Part shown: piece after piece, positions 1 through 7,116 of the stretch
Layout: the number at the start of each line of letters is the position of its first letter
Position numbering within the stretch: the stretch's first letter is position 1
Source: Jeotgalicoccus sp052093725
GTDB taxonomy: Bacteria; Bacillota; Bacilli; Staphylococcales; Salinicoccaceae
Direction: 5' to 3'
Length of the DNA stretch: 11,904 bases
NCBI GenBank assembly: GCA_052093725.1
Contig: JBQDHL010000052.1
Span: forward strand, 1-11,904
The notes under the pieces: model-generated
The model's input: the letters and a program-made list of their open reading frames with translations, nothing else
Databases searched by the model: none
What the model was told of the DNA's origin: nothing
Program-made: the position numbers and the translations under genes

Positions 1-178
1 CAGCAATTTTATTGCCGGCGTCCCCTTCTTCAAGCACCTGGCTCATCGGTGCACCTGCACCTGAAAATTCATTGAACATATCTTCCCAGTCACTCGCCCA
101 CAGCGACGTCATAAATGACACACCGAGACCGAGGATGACCAGCGCTATTGCTGAAACTAACGCGATAATTCTTTTCAT
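1..178 (-). CDS. sppA: Signal peptide peptidase SppA, N-terminal part (cut by window edge)
   Basis: Only the first 59 codons are present; the gene continues beyond base 1. The start ATG (178-176) has a strong AGGAGG ribosome site 6-7 bases upstream. The peptide begins MKRIIALVSAIALVILGLGV, one hydrophobic N-terminal segment (about residues 4-24) expected to anchor the protein with its catalytic part outside the membrane. After an acidic linker it reads EGDAGNKIA, which resembles the start of the first beta strand in Bacillus SppA (GSPSSKIAVLEVSG, from memory). SppA is a membrane serine peptidase (Ser/Lys dyad) that degrades leftover signal peptides; the catalytic residues lie outside this window. 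It diverges from the NAD kinase. I recall sppA beside the NAD kinase gene ytdI in B. subtilis, which supports the call. Because the conserved domain is missing, another single-TM protein is possible. Confidence 0.75.
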   Translation of the reverse strand, partial: MKRIIALVSAIALVILGLGVSFMTSLWASDWEDMFNEFSGAGAPMSQVLEEGDAGNKIA

Positions 179-340
179 GAAAACATCCTCCTATTTAAAA
201 GTCAATTTTATGATAACATTTTTCAAGCTCCGTTTCGCCCGGCAGCAAGGATTTGTTTTTATCAATTTTACGGCGCTCTTAACATGTATTAGATATATGT
301 AATATTACCAGTTGTTCATGCATAAAATCACTGACTAGTA

Positions 341-346
341 TATAAT
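341..346 (+). promoter_or_regulatory. Possible -10 element (TATAAT) for the NAD kinase / deaminase operon
   Basis: A perfect TATAAT lies 134 bases before the NAD kinase start. No good -35 box sits at 16-18 bases: TTGTTC at 312-317 is 23 bases away and a TGCATA-like hexamer is weak. It is therefore a tentative promoter. If real, the mRNA would begin near 353 with a leader of about 130 bases. The rest of the sppA-nadK gap (179-480) shows only an inverted repeat and a ribosome site. Confidence 0.3.
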
Positions 347-403
347 TTGTAATAATCATATTAATAAGTTTTTAAAGGAATGCAGAATCACTGGTTTCAG
401 CAA

Positions 404-438
404 AAATTTCCCGACGTTCCAATCTTGTCTGGAAATTT
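404..438 (+). repeat. Inverted repeat in the NAD kinase leader
   Basis: AAATTTCC (404-411) and GGAAATTT (431-438) are perfect complements separated by 19 bases, ending 28 bases before the AGGAG ribosome site (466-470). It could form an AT-rich hairpin in the leader or be an operator. It has no T-run typical of a terminator. Function is not known. Confidence 0.4.
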
Positions 439-480
439 AATTTTATAAATGAATTACTTTGATATAGGAGTACGTTAAAT

Positions 481-1278
481 ATGACAAATAACACCATTTA
501 TTTCTTTGAACCAAATAATAAGAATTCAAAAAAGATTGTAAGTGATCTCGAGAATCTTTTTACAGATATCGGGATTAAAACTGTTGAAAACTGTAATGAT
601 GCAAGTATCGTTGCATCGATTGGTGGAGATGGTGCATTCCTGCAGGCGGTAAGAAAGAATGACTTCCGCAGCGACTGCATGTACATCGGAATCGGCATTG
701 AAGAAAAGAATTATATGTACGTGGACTTTAATTACCATAATCTAGCTGAAATCAGACAGGTTTTTAAAACAAATGACTTTGAGACACGCAGTTACCCTGT
801 TATCGAAGTGAAAGTGAATAACAATCAGCCAAACTACTGTCTGAATGAATTTACGCTCCGTTCGAGTTTAGTACGCACGATAAAAATGGATCTTTACATA
901 GACGACTTTCTATTCGAGCACTTTAACGGAGACGGCATTGTAGTTTCCACACCGACCGGTTCGACCGGCTATAACAAATCACTCGGCGGCGCTGTCGTTG
1001 ATCCGCTGATTAATGCGATGCAGGTCACGGAACTCGGGAGTGTAAACAACAATAACCACCGTACACTCGGTACGAGTTTCCTTTTATCGAAAGCACGTCC
1101 GATTACACTCGCTGTCGACCAGTCGGATGACTACTACCCCATTATGAGTATGGACAACGAGGCACTGAGTGTGCAGAACACGGAAACAGTCCGTATTAAA
1201 TTAAGCGATAAAACGATTAACACAATCAAGCTGCACAATAATACATTCTGGCACAAAGCCCAGAGAAACTTCCTGTAA
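481..1278 (+). CDS. nadK: NAD kinase (ATP/polyphosphate-NAD kinase)
   Basis: This cytoplasmic enzyme phosphorylates NAD to NADP. The 265-residue length fits the short Firmicutes enzymes (about 265-270). Seen: the nucleotide-binding GGDG motif at residues 48-51 in SIGGDGAFLQAV; the NE pair at 122-123 in CLNEFTLR; and the family signature from about 151, DGIVVSTPTGSTGYN, followed by the LGGAVVDP segment. The start is set by AGGAG at 466-470, 10 bases before ATG. B. subtilis has two NAD kinases; the nearby sppA and thiI suggest this is the counterpart of YtdI (PpnKB/NadF2), inferred from remembered gene order. The stop lies 14 bases before the next gene, so the two are probably cotranscribed. 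Confidence 0.93.
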   Translation: MTNNTIYFFEPNNKNSKKIVSDLENLFTDIGIKTVENCNDASIVASIGGDGAFLQAVRKNDFRSDCMYIGIGIEEKNYMYVDFNYHNLAEIRQVFKTNDFETRSYPVIEVKVNNNQPNYCLNEFTLRSSLVRTIKMDLYIDDFLFEHFNGDGIVVSTPTGSTGYNKSLGGAVVDPLINAMQVTELGSVNNNNHRTLGTSFLLSKARPITLAVDQSDDYYPIMSMDNEALSVQNTETVRIKLSDKTINTIKLHNNTFWHKAQRNFL

Positions 1279-1292
1279 AGGCGGCGCTTCAG

Positions 1293-1676
1293 ATGACAAT
1301 AAAATACGATTTACATACGATAGCAACGAATACACTGCGCCCAAGAAAACTTGCGCGACACGGCAAGGCAGGATATGTGGCATCAGCTTTGCTCACTAAA
1401 GACAATCATGTATATACAGGAGTGTCGATAGATGTTGCCTGTTCGATAGGTTTCTGTGCGGAACACTCAGCAATTGCAGCAATGGTTACTGCAGGCGAAA
1501 CACGTATTAAAGAAATTATCGCCGTGCACCGTGATGGCCGTGTTCTTCCGCCATGCGGCAGATGCCGGGAATTTATCGTACAGATCCATAATAAGAATTA
1601 TGACTGCTGTGTACACTTGCCAGACGAAAGAGTTGTGAAGCTGAGCGAACTTTTACCTGAACGATGGGATATATAG
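1293..1676 (+). CDS. Cytidine deaminase-superfamily protein, blasticidin-S-deaminase-like
   Basis: A 127-residue zinc-dependent deaminase. Visible catalytic parts: CAE at residues 55-57 (zinc ligand Cys55 and proton-shuttle Glu57) and PCGRC at 87-91 (zinc ligands Cys88 and Cys91). This is the C-x-E ... P-C-x-x-C signature of the family. The C-terminus (PCGRCREF ... LSELLPERWDI) resembles fungal blasticidin-S deaminase (PCGRCRQV ... IRELLPSGYVW) more than housekeeping Cdd, and the zinc-ligand positions nearly coincide. The substrate is therefore uncertain: cytidine, a modified nucleoside or another aminated heterocycle. An AAAGGCGG ribosome site (1277-1284) overlaps the stop of the NAD kinase gene, so the two appear translationally linked. 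A strong terminator follows. Confidence 0.88.
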   Translation: MTIKYDLHTIATNTLRPRKLARHGKAGYVASALLTKDNHVYTGVSIDVACSIGFCAEHSAIAAMVTAGETRIKEIIAVHRDGRVLPPCGRCREFIVQIHNKNYDCCVHLPDERVVKLSELLPERWDI

Positions 1677-1686
1677 CTGAAAAATA

Positions 1687-1729
1687 AAAGTCAGACCTGG
1701 GATTTAAATGTCCGGGGCTGACTTTTTTG
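1687..1729 (+). terminator. Rho-independent terminator of the nadK-deaminase operon
   Basis: AAAAGTCAG (1687-1695) pairs with CTGACTTTT, and beyond one mismatch CCTGG (1697-1701) pairs with CCGGG (1713-1717), leaving an 11-base loop. A run of six T ends at 1729. It begins 11 bases after the deaminase stop. Confidence 0.88.
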
Positions 1730-1772
1730 ATTTATGCGGAGTTAATGCGGTGGAGATTGGGCGTTCTCTCGC

Positions 1773-2011
1773 TTGGAATGACAACGGCGATGTCCTGTTG
1801 TTATTCCAACGCTCCCGGTTCACAACGGCAGTTCACCGTTGTTATTCCGATGCTCCCGGTTCACAACGGCAGTTCCCTGTTGTCATTCCAGCGCTCCCGG
1901 TTCACAACGGCAGTTCCCTGTTGTCATTCCAGCGCTCCCGGTTCACAACGGCAGTTCACCGTTGTTATTCCAATGCTCCCGGTTCACAACGGCGATTCAC
2001 CGTTGTGAATC
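1773..2011. repeat. 41-bp tandem repeat array, each unit a hairpin
   Basis: The motif GCTCCCGGTTCACAACGG starts at 1811, 1852, 1893, 1934 and 1975, an exact 41-base period. A diverged sixth copy precedes it (about 1771-1810). Each unit contains ACAACGG, a 7-base loop, then CCGTTGT or CTGTTGT. The CTGTTGT version still pairs through a G-U in plus-strand RNA. The outermost copies pair further: a 15-bp stem with two G-T pairs at 1773-1787/1795-1809, and a 12-bp stem at 1981-1992/2000-2011. Open frames across it merely translate the repeat. The array lies between convergent genes (deaminase and thiI). Bases 2012-2072 after it hold only a short TA-rich run and no gene. Confidence 0.9.
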
Positions 2012-2072
2012 AACTTCATATAGCAGTATATATATATCACCTATTTCTGTCCAGCTTCCACCGATGCTCTGA

Positions 2073-2172
2073 NNNNNNNNNNNNNNNNNNNNNNNNNNNN
2101 NNNNNNNNNNNNNNNNNNNNNNNNNNNNNNNNNNNNNNNNNNNNNNNNNNNNNNNNNNNNNNNNNNNNNNNN
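2073..2172. other. Assembly gap of 100 N
   Basis: Exactly 100 undetermined bases. A round 100 is a common placeholder for a gap of unknown length, so the real distance to thiI cannot be read. The position near the tandem array suggests that the repeat broke the assembly. Just before the gap, CCGATGCTC (2061-2069) matches nine bases of one repeat unit, so the array may resume inside it. Confidence 0.95.
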
Positions 2173-2200
2173 AATAAAGAACTTATATAATTTTATGAAC

Positions 2201-2233
2201 AAAAAAAGAGACCGGATGGTCTCTTTTATTTTT
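2201..2233 (-). terminator. Terminator of the desulfurase-thiI transcript
   Basis: A perfect 10-bp stem, AAAAGAGACC (2204-2213) and GGTCTCTTTT (2218-2227), with a 4-base loop. Read on the minus strand it ends in a run of seven T. It abuts the thiI stop codon. T-rich sequence on the other side means it may work in both directions. Confidence 0.9.
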
Positions 2234-3434
2234 ACAGCAGATCGCTGAATTCGTCTTTAGTATCTTCTTTTTTAGAAGGCATATATATTTCAATGTTTTC
2301 CATCGCTTTTTCAATCATCGGTTCAAAGTCTACAGCTTTTTCAAATCTCTTAACCGTTTCTAATGATGGTTTAGTCTTAGGTGCTTTCGGTTTAAATATT
2401 GTACAGCAGTCTTCAAATGGCAGGATTGATGTTTCATACGTCCCCATATTTTTTGCCATTTTAACGATATCGTTTTTCTCCAGTGTCAGTAATGGACGAA
2501 GTACCGGCAGTGTTGTGACTTCGTTTATCGCGTACATACTTGTTAATGTCTGCGATGCTACCTGACCTAAGTTTTCACCGTTAACGACTGCTTCTCCTTC
2601 GATCTGCATCGTTAATTTCTCAGCGATACGTAGCATGATACGTCGTGTTGATGTCATCGACAGGTTGTCCGGAATACGGTCATACAATGTCGTTTGCAGT
2701 TCTGTGAACGGAACGATGTGAAGTTTAATATCGTATCCAGTTCTTTCACTCATAATATCGATAAGTGCTTTGACTTTGTCTGTTGCCTGCGGACTTGTAT
2801 ACGGTGGTGAATGAAAGTGAATCGCTTCGATCTCAACTCCGCGGCGCATAATATCTATGCCTGCTACCGGTGAGTCGATACCGCCCGACAGCATTAATAG
2901 TGCTTTGCCGCCTGTACCAAGCGGTAGTCCGCCGAGGCCTTTAATCGTTTCATAGTACATGTAAATTGCATCGGGTCTAATTTCTGCAAGTATTTTATAA
3001 TCCGGTTTTCTCACATTAACTGTGAGGTGTGACGTATTCATTGTCACGTGGTCCCCCAGCAGCTGCTGTACGCCGTATGTGTCCAGATGATATTGCTTAT
3101 CTGCACGTTTTACTTCAATTTTAAATGAATGCCCTGCTTCAATTTCATTCGCAAATTTAAGTGCTGTTTCCTTCATTGCTTCGTCTGTTTTTTTCAGTCT
3201 GACAACAGGTGACATACTTAAAATTCCGCTGATGTTTGTTAACTTATCGATAATTTCATGCGGGTCTTCTTCGTTTAAAACAATATAAGCACGGTCGCGG
3301 TTTGCTTTAATCTTCACGTCGTACTGCTTCAGTGCTTTCAACATACGATCACGAAGAACGTTTACAAACATTTTTCTATTTTTCGTCTTCAGCGTCAGTT
3401 CTCCGTAGCGTATTAATATGTGGTCAAATTTCAT
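2232..3434 (-). CDS. thiI: tRNA 4-thiouridine synthetase ThiI (tRNA sulfurtransferase)
   Basis: ThiI adenylates U8 of tRNA and inserts sulfur to make 4-thiouridine; in several bacteria it also feeds sulfur to ThiS for the thiamin thiazole. The 400 residues cover the usual Firmicutes form: an N-terminal ferredoxin-like region, a THUMP domain (about 60-165), and a PP-loop pyrophosphatase domain with SGGIDSP at 183-189. There is no C-terminal rhodanese domain, as usual for Gram-positive ThiI. FEDCC near 340-344 carries Cys343/Cys344, in the place of the conserved core-domain Cys344 of E. coli ThiI. The start ATG overlaps the TGA of the desulfurase (ATGA), with AGGAG inside the upstream gene. The overlap implies the desulfurase donates persulfide sulfur directly to ThiI, as reported for B. 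subtilis NifZ-ThiI. Confidence 0.96.
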   Translation of the reverse strand: MKFDHILIRYGELTLKTKNRKMFVNVLRDRMLKALKQYDVKIKANRDRAYIVLNEEDPHEIIDKLTNISGILSMSPVVRLKKTDEAMKETALKFANEIEAGHSFKIEVKRADKQYHLDTYGVQQLLGDHVTMNTSHLTVNVRKPDYKILAEIRPDAIYMYYETIKGLGGLPLGTGGKALLMLSGGIDSPVAGIDIMRRGVEIEAIHFHSPPYTSPQATDKVKALIDIMSERTGYDIKLHIVPFTELQTTLYDRIPDNLSMTSTRRIMLRIAEKLTMQIEGEAVVNGENLGQVASQTLTSMYAINEVTTLPVLRPLLTLEKNDIVKMAKNMGTYETSILPFEDCCTIFKPKAPKTKPSLETVKRFEKAVDFEPMIEKAMENIEIYMPSKKEDTKDEFSDLL

Positions 3435-4558
3435 TTCAGTACATCTCCTAATTCTTCATAAACCTTCTGTAATGCTGTAATTAATTTATTTACATCGTCT
3501 TCAGTTGTATTCCGTCCCATCGATATACGGATGCTGCCTTCGATAATTTTATCTTCATTGTTTAATGCGAGAAGTGTCTCGTTCAATGTCGCAAGTTTGG
3601 ATGCGCAAGCACTTGTTGTCGATACAGCAATACCGCGTTTTGATAGTGCATTTACGACTACTTCACCTTTCGCTCCGGCAAATGACATGTTAACGATATA
3701 AGGTGCCGCTTCAGGCTGCAGATAAACAGCTTCTAGGTTTTTAACTGACTCTCTTATATTTTCATTAAACTTTGCCAGGCGCTTATTCACTTCACGTGCT
3801 TCACCGAGTGTCAGACGAAGTGCTTTTGCCATCGCCACGATTCCAGGTAAATTCACTGTGCCGCTTCTAATATTATACTCATGCCCCCCGCCGAACTGTA
3901 TAGCTCTGAGCGTTGCAATATCCCTCACAAACAGTCCGCCGATGCCTTTAACACCGTTAAATTTATGAGCAGAGATGCTGATTGTATCAACGCCATTGTA
4001 ATCCAGATCCGCTTTGCCTATTGCCTGTGTCGCGTCTACATGGAAATGAATTTTTGGATAGTCTTTCAGAATATGGGTAATTTCTTTTATCGGCTGGACA
4101 CTGCCGATTATATTATTCAGCGCCATCACCGTAACGAATACCACGTCACTGTTCAGCAATGTTTTTAAATGCTCGATATCTACTGTCCCGTCAGCATTCG
4201 TGTTTATATATTTTACGGTAAAACCGTCTTTTTTCATTTCTTCAAGGACATTCACAATACTCGGATGCTCAAGTTCACTCGTCAATATCGTCTTTCCAAA
4301 CTGTTTCTTTCTTTTAAGCATGCTCTGAATCGCAATGTTATTACTTTCCGTAGCACTCGCCGTAAAGACTAAGTCGTATTTTTTTAAATCTATCAGTTCC
4401 AGTATTTGTCCACGCGCCGCTTCAAGCAGTCTCGCTGCATCTTTACCGCTCTGATGAATACTTGCCGTATTGTAAAAATACTTTTCGCTCGTCATCATAT
4501 ATGTTTCAAGCGCCTCTTTGTAAGGTGCTGTCGTCGCTGCATTATCAAAATATATCAT
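3431..4558 (-). CDS. iscS: Cysteine desulfurase (IscS/NifS family, NifZ-like)
   Basis: A PLP enzyme that takes sulfur from cysteine as an enzyme persulfide, giving alanine. The 375 residues show IYFDNAATT at the N-terminus, TASATESNN (66-74), His98 in ELEHPS, HVDATQAIG (173-181), the PLP lysine Lys199 in SISAHKF, RSGT at 231-234 and the catalytic-loop Cys318 in STTSACASK. The usual VNNE-x-G-x-x-QP motif reads LNNIIGSVQP, with Ile for Glu at 150; I do not expect this to block catalysis. It lies directly upstream of thiI with a 4-base overlap, which matches the dedicated B. subtilis NifZ-ThiI pair rather than a general Isc/Suf operon. The ribosome site AGAGGTGA (4565-4572) sets the start. Confidence 0.94.
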   Translation of the reverse strand: MIYFDNAATTAPYKEALETYMMTSEKYFYNTASIHQSGKDAARLLEAARGQILELIDLKKYDLVFTASATESNNIAIQSMLKRKKQFGKTILTSELEHPSIVNVLEEMKKDGFTVKYINTNADGTVDIEHLKTLLNSDVVFVTVMALNNIIGSVQPIKEITHILKDYPKIHFHVDATQAIGKADLDYNGVDTISISAHKFNGVKGIGGLFVRDIATLRAIQFGGGHEYNIRSGTVNLPGIVAMAKALRLTLGEAREVNKRLAKFNENIRESVKNLEAVYLQPEAAPYIVNMSFAGAKGEVVVNALSKRGIAVSTTSACASKLATLNETLLALNNEDKIIEGSIRISMGRNTTEDDVNKLITALQKVYEELGDVLK

Positions 4559-4579
4559 CCTAATTCACCTCTCACATAA

Positions 4580-4612
4580 AATGACTTAGGATATGACATA
4601 TCCTAAGTCATT
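4580..4612 (-). terminator. Long perfect hairpin between ezrA and the desulfurase gene
   Basis: A 15-bp perfect stem with a 3-base loop (arms 4580-4594 and 4598-4612, loop GAC), starting 3 bases after the ezrA stop and ending 7 bases before the next ribosome site. On the minus strand it is followed by only four T (TTTTATG), and the stem is AT-rich. It may be a leaky terminator or a processing/stabilising hairpin. I see no separate promoter for the desulfurase in this 57-base gap. Confidence 0.7.
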
Positions 4613-4615
4613 ATG

Positions 4616-6310
4616 TTAATTATTATCAAATTGTTTTTCTATCTTCGCCGGACTGCCCGGCTCAACACTTTCCACTGCATCTTTCGCAACGTCTAATGCA
4701 CGCTTGTAGCGGTTTTCTTTAAATAACCGTTCAGCTTCATTTAATTGAGCATTTAAGTCCGCATCCGTACTGCGGAATCTGTTGCCGTATTGAATCATCA
4801 GCTCTGTAAGCTCTGAATCTCTCATCACCGCATATGCTTCCTGTTCAAATTTGTTCATCATCAGGACAGTATCATTTACTTTCCTTTTAACATATTCAAC
4901 ATTCAGCGGACGGCGGCTGAAGTAATTTTCTACTTCTCTGAGATTAACTTCAATTTCATGCTTCATAACGATAAACTGCTCAGGTAATGTTACCAGGTTC
5001 GATGACATCAGTTCACGGTAGACCTTTTCTTTACGGTCGTTGACGTAACCCACGTTTTCACGCGCTTCCGCATCATCTTCCCTAAGGTTAACCAGATGTT
5101 CCTGAATGCTGTTCTGTTCTTCATGAATCGTATGTGCATTATTTTTTAAATAATCGATATTATCCACGATTGCACTGTAGCGTGTCGTATTCTTTTCAGT
5201 CTCAGTAATCATATCGCTGTAAATCGTAATCAGATTTTCAATCTCATTTTCATAGTTCATGACTTTTTGAACATCAGACTCATCGATATGATATTGCTCT
5301 TTAATATAATCGATTTCAGTACGCAGTGTATAGTTCAAAGCTTTAGCGTTAAATAATTCGTCGGTAATAACATCTTTCCCACCGTCAAATTTATTCTTCG
5401 CATTGACTTCATGCTCAACGAGTTCGTACATATCATCAAATTCATCGTGAATATTATCTAAAATAGACTCTGCCTCTTCGAGTTCCAGTTTCGCAACCAG
5501 CGGCTCCACTCTGTTTAAGTTGCTTTTCAGTGTGGATAATCTGTTTTCCACTTTAATGTGATCAAGGTCATAACCTTTCGCACGTAAATCTCTGCAGCCG
5601 TAACGGAGTTCCTGGAACTGCTGCGGTAATTCTTTTTGTACTTCTTTAATCAACTTGGGAATCTCGTCCATGTTGTCTTTTAAATTCAACAGCTCGTTAT
5701 AAGTATTGAAGATAAACTCATTGGCACGCAGATAATCTCCGTCATTAACCATTTTTTCGTACTTGGCAACTTCCGGTTCGTAAGCTTTAATGACTTCTTC
5801 AAGCGGCTTTTTAGCATCTCCGAATTTATGTCCGTTCGCAAGCACGTCGCGTTTCGCTTCACGATACAGTCGTTCACTCTCAATATTCTGATGCTTGCCC
5901 TCTTCAACAGCTTTTATGAACTTCGCAACTTCTTCAGTCATTTCATCGTACTTATTTTTAATGATCTCGATATTTTCTCCTGCGAGCTCATTATTATATG
6001 TACTTTTGGCAAATTTAAATTGCTCAACGTTTGTTTTCGACTGTTCAAGTGCATTTGTTGCATGGGTACTATGAGTATTCAATGTTTCGTTCCATTCATC
6101 CTGCCAGTTGTTATGAAGCTCTTTTGCTTCACCGTGCAGGTTGTAATTTTTTAATTTTACCAAATTCAATTTAAATGGAAGCTGATTCACTTCATGCAGT
6201 CTGCTGTATTGAGTATCAATCATTTGTGTTTTTACAGATCTTAAGTACAGCAGTACAGCTGCTGCCACGATGACCAAAATGATAATCGCGATTAATATAT
6301 ACACCCACAT
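4616..6310 (-). CDS. ezrA: Septation ring formation regulator EzrA
   Basis: EzrA is a membrane-anchored, mostly helical protein that modulates FtsZ ring assembly and recruits cell-wall synthases to the septum. The 564 residues match the staphylococcal length. One N-terminal TM helix (about residues 4-24, YILIAIIILVIVAAAVLLYL) precedes about 540 residues of charged, spectrin-like coiled coil in the cytoplasm. Near the C-terminus IQYGNRFRS (about 506-514) is the conserved QNR patch described in EzrA. The start is fixed by GGAGG (6318-6323 region) 8 bases before ATG. It diverges from the methionine sulfoxide reductase gene, and the desulfurase and thiI lie downstream on the same strand. Confidence 0.95.
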   Translation of the reverse strand: MWVYILIAIIILVIVAAAVLLYLRSVKTQMIDTQYSRLHEVNQLPFKLNLVKLKNYNLHGEAKELHNNWQDEWNETLNTHSTHATNALEQSKTNVEQFKFAKSTYNNELAGENIEIIKNKYDEMTEEVAKFIKAVEEGKHQNIESERLYREAKRDVLANGHKFGDAKKPLEEVIKAYEPEVAKYEKMVNDGDYLRANEFIFNTYNELLNLKDNMDEIPKLIKEVQKELPQQFQELRYGCRDLRAKGYDLDHIKVENRLSTLKSNLNRVEPLVAKLELEEAESILDNIHDEFDDMYELVEHEVNAKNKFDGGKDVITDELFNAKALNYTLRTEIDYIKEQYHIDESDVQKVMNYENEIENLITIYSDMITETEKNTTRYSAIVDNIDYLKNNAHTIHEEQNSIQEHLVNLREDDAEARENVGYVNDRKEKVYRELMSSNLVTLPEQFIVMKHEIEVNLREVENYFSRRPLNVEYVKRKVNDTVLMMNKFEQEAYAVMRDSELTELMIQYGNRFRSTDADLNAQLNEAERLFKENRYKRALDVAKDAVESVEPGSPAKIEKQFDNN

Positions 6311-6337
6311 ACACTTTACCTCCTATATATATAATCA

Positions 6338-6365
6338 ATTATAGCTCAAATCGTTGTGTTGCAAA
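6338..6365 (-). promoter_or_regulatory. Probable sigma-A promoter of ezrA
   Basis: On the minus strand TATAAT (6343-6338) lies 16 bases after TTTGCA (6365-6360). The -10 is perfect and the -35 partial. It points to ezrA, whose start is 28 bases away. Its -35 region overlaps the promoter region of the divergent reductase gene. Confidence 0.5.
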
Positions 6366-6382
6366 ACATATAAATGTATAAT
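6354..6382 (+). promoter_or_regulatory. Probable sigma-A promoter of the methionine sulfoxide reductase gene
   Basis: TTGTGT (6354-6359), 17 bases, then TATAAT (6377-6382). The gene starts at 6425 after GGAGG at 6414-6418. The spacing is ideal. It shares its upstream bases with the ezrA promoter on the other strand. Confidence 0.6.
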
Positions 6383-6424
6383 TCTTTAAAATCACCATTA
6401 TAGATAAAAACATGGAGGCATAAT

Positions 6425-6895
6425 ATGTTCACTAATATAGAAATTAAAGATTACGATACATTAAACAAAATGCTTAAAAGCCTTATCGAAGACGAGACAA
6501 ACAGAATTGCAAACCTGTCAAATGCATCGAGTCTCCTTAACTATTTTCTTAAAGACATCAACTGGGTTGGTTTCTATTTATATGAAGAAAGTTCAAATGA
6601 ATTAGTCCTCGGACCATTCCAGGGACTCCCTGCCTGCGTACGCATTGAAAACGGCAAAGGCGTTTGCGGTACAGCATTCCGCGGTAACGATATCTTTATC
6701 GTCGATAACGTGAATGAATTCCCCGGCCATATTGCATGTGATGCAAACAGTAAATCAGAAATCGTTGTTCCACTATATAAAGACGGTAAAGGCATCGGCG
6801 TATTAGATATCGATGCACCGATCTATGACCGTTTCACTGAAGAAGACCGCACCGGTCTGAAAGCTTTCGTCGATACATTAATTAACTACATATAA
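6425..6895 (+). CDS. msrC: Free methionine-(R)-sulfoxide reductase, GAF domain
   Basis: A 156-residue single GAF-domain cytoplasmic enzyme that reduces free methionine-(R)-sulfoxide (fRMsr; YtsP in Bacillus). The three catalytic cysteines are all present: Cys71 (PACVRI), Cys81 (GKGVCGTA) and Cys105 (HIACDANSKSE). Their 10 and 24 residue spacing equals that of E. coli fRMsr (84, 94, 118). The INWVGFY and GPFQG segments are also typical of this GAF subgroup. GGAGG at 6414-6418 fixes the start. The stop is only 2 bases before the rpsD promoter and I see no terminator between, so transcripts may read into rpsD. Confidence 0.93.
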   Translation: MFTNIEIKDYDTLNKMLKSLIEDETNRIANLSNASSLLNYFLKDINWVGFYLYEESSNELVLGPFQGLPACVRIENGKGVCGTAFRGNDIFIVDNVNEFPGHIACDANSKSEIVVPLYKDGKGIGVLDIDAPIYDRFTEEDRTGLKAFVDTLINYI

Positions 6896-6897
6896 CG

Positions 6898-6926
6898 TTG
6901 ACATTCAATAATGAAAGATGTAGAAT
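6898..6926 (+). promoter_or_regulatory. Strong sigma-A promoter of rpsD
   Basis: A perfect TTGACA (6898-6903), 17 bases, then TAGAAT (6921-6926). Transcription would start near 6933, giving an rpsD leader of about 184 bases. Confidence 0.85.
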
Positions 6927-6949
6927 AAACTATTGTGTAAATGAACAGT

Positions 6950-7082
6950 ATAAGTAGCGGATAGTCATTGTGAGTAAGTATGCGGTCCCCGCGGTTGGTG
7001 TGCTGCGTAACCAATGCTATGAGGTGAAGGCACTTTAAATCGTATGCCCTCGCAGGAGATTATTCCCTTATGATTGTTTTTT
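6950..7082 (+). promoter_or_regulatory. Structured rpsD leader RNA, probable S4 autoregulatory site
   Basis: ATAAG (6950-6954) pairs with CTTAT (7067-7071). After a 4-base bulge, GGATAGTC (6959-6966) pairs with GATTATTCC (7058-7066), with one bulged T and one G-U. This helix closes a domain of about 90 bases. Inside are GCGG/CCGC with a 3-base loop (about 6982-6992), TTGGT/ACCAA with a 10-base loop (about 6995-7014) and GGCA/TGCC (about 7029-7047). Six T (7077-7082) follow the closing helix. Protein S4 represses its own gene through the leader in B. subtilis; that this RNA does the same is inferred. The T-run also allows premature termination. Confidence 0.65.
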
Positions 7083-7116
7083 GCATATTTTAATAAAACA
7101 TAAGGAGGAGCTTAAT

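Noticed and set aside
12..302. 96-residue plus-strand frame at the left edge
   Set aside because: It is antisense to sppA and continues into the noncoding gap without a ribosome site.
1773..2011. CRISPR array
   Set aside because: The whole 41-base period is conserved, including the part that would be the spacer; there are no unique spacers and no cas genes.
1708..2190. Several overlapping open frames on the plus strand across the tandem array
   Set aside because: They translate the 41-bp repeat in different frames (41 is not a multiple of 3), one runs through the N gap, and none has a ribosome site.
5828..6154. 108-residue plus-strand frame inside ezrA
   Set aside because: It is a hydrophobic antisense shadow of the EzrA coiled coil with no ribosome site.
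7081..7116. Upstream TTG start for rpsD adding 12 residues
   Set aside because: The extension covers the leader and the AGGAGGAG site; S4 proteins begin MARF/MARY, matching the ATG at 7117.
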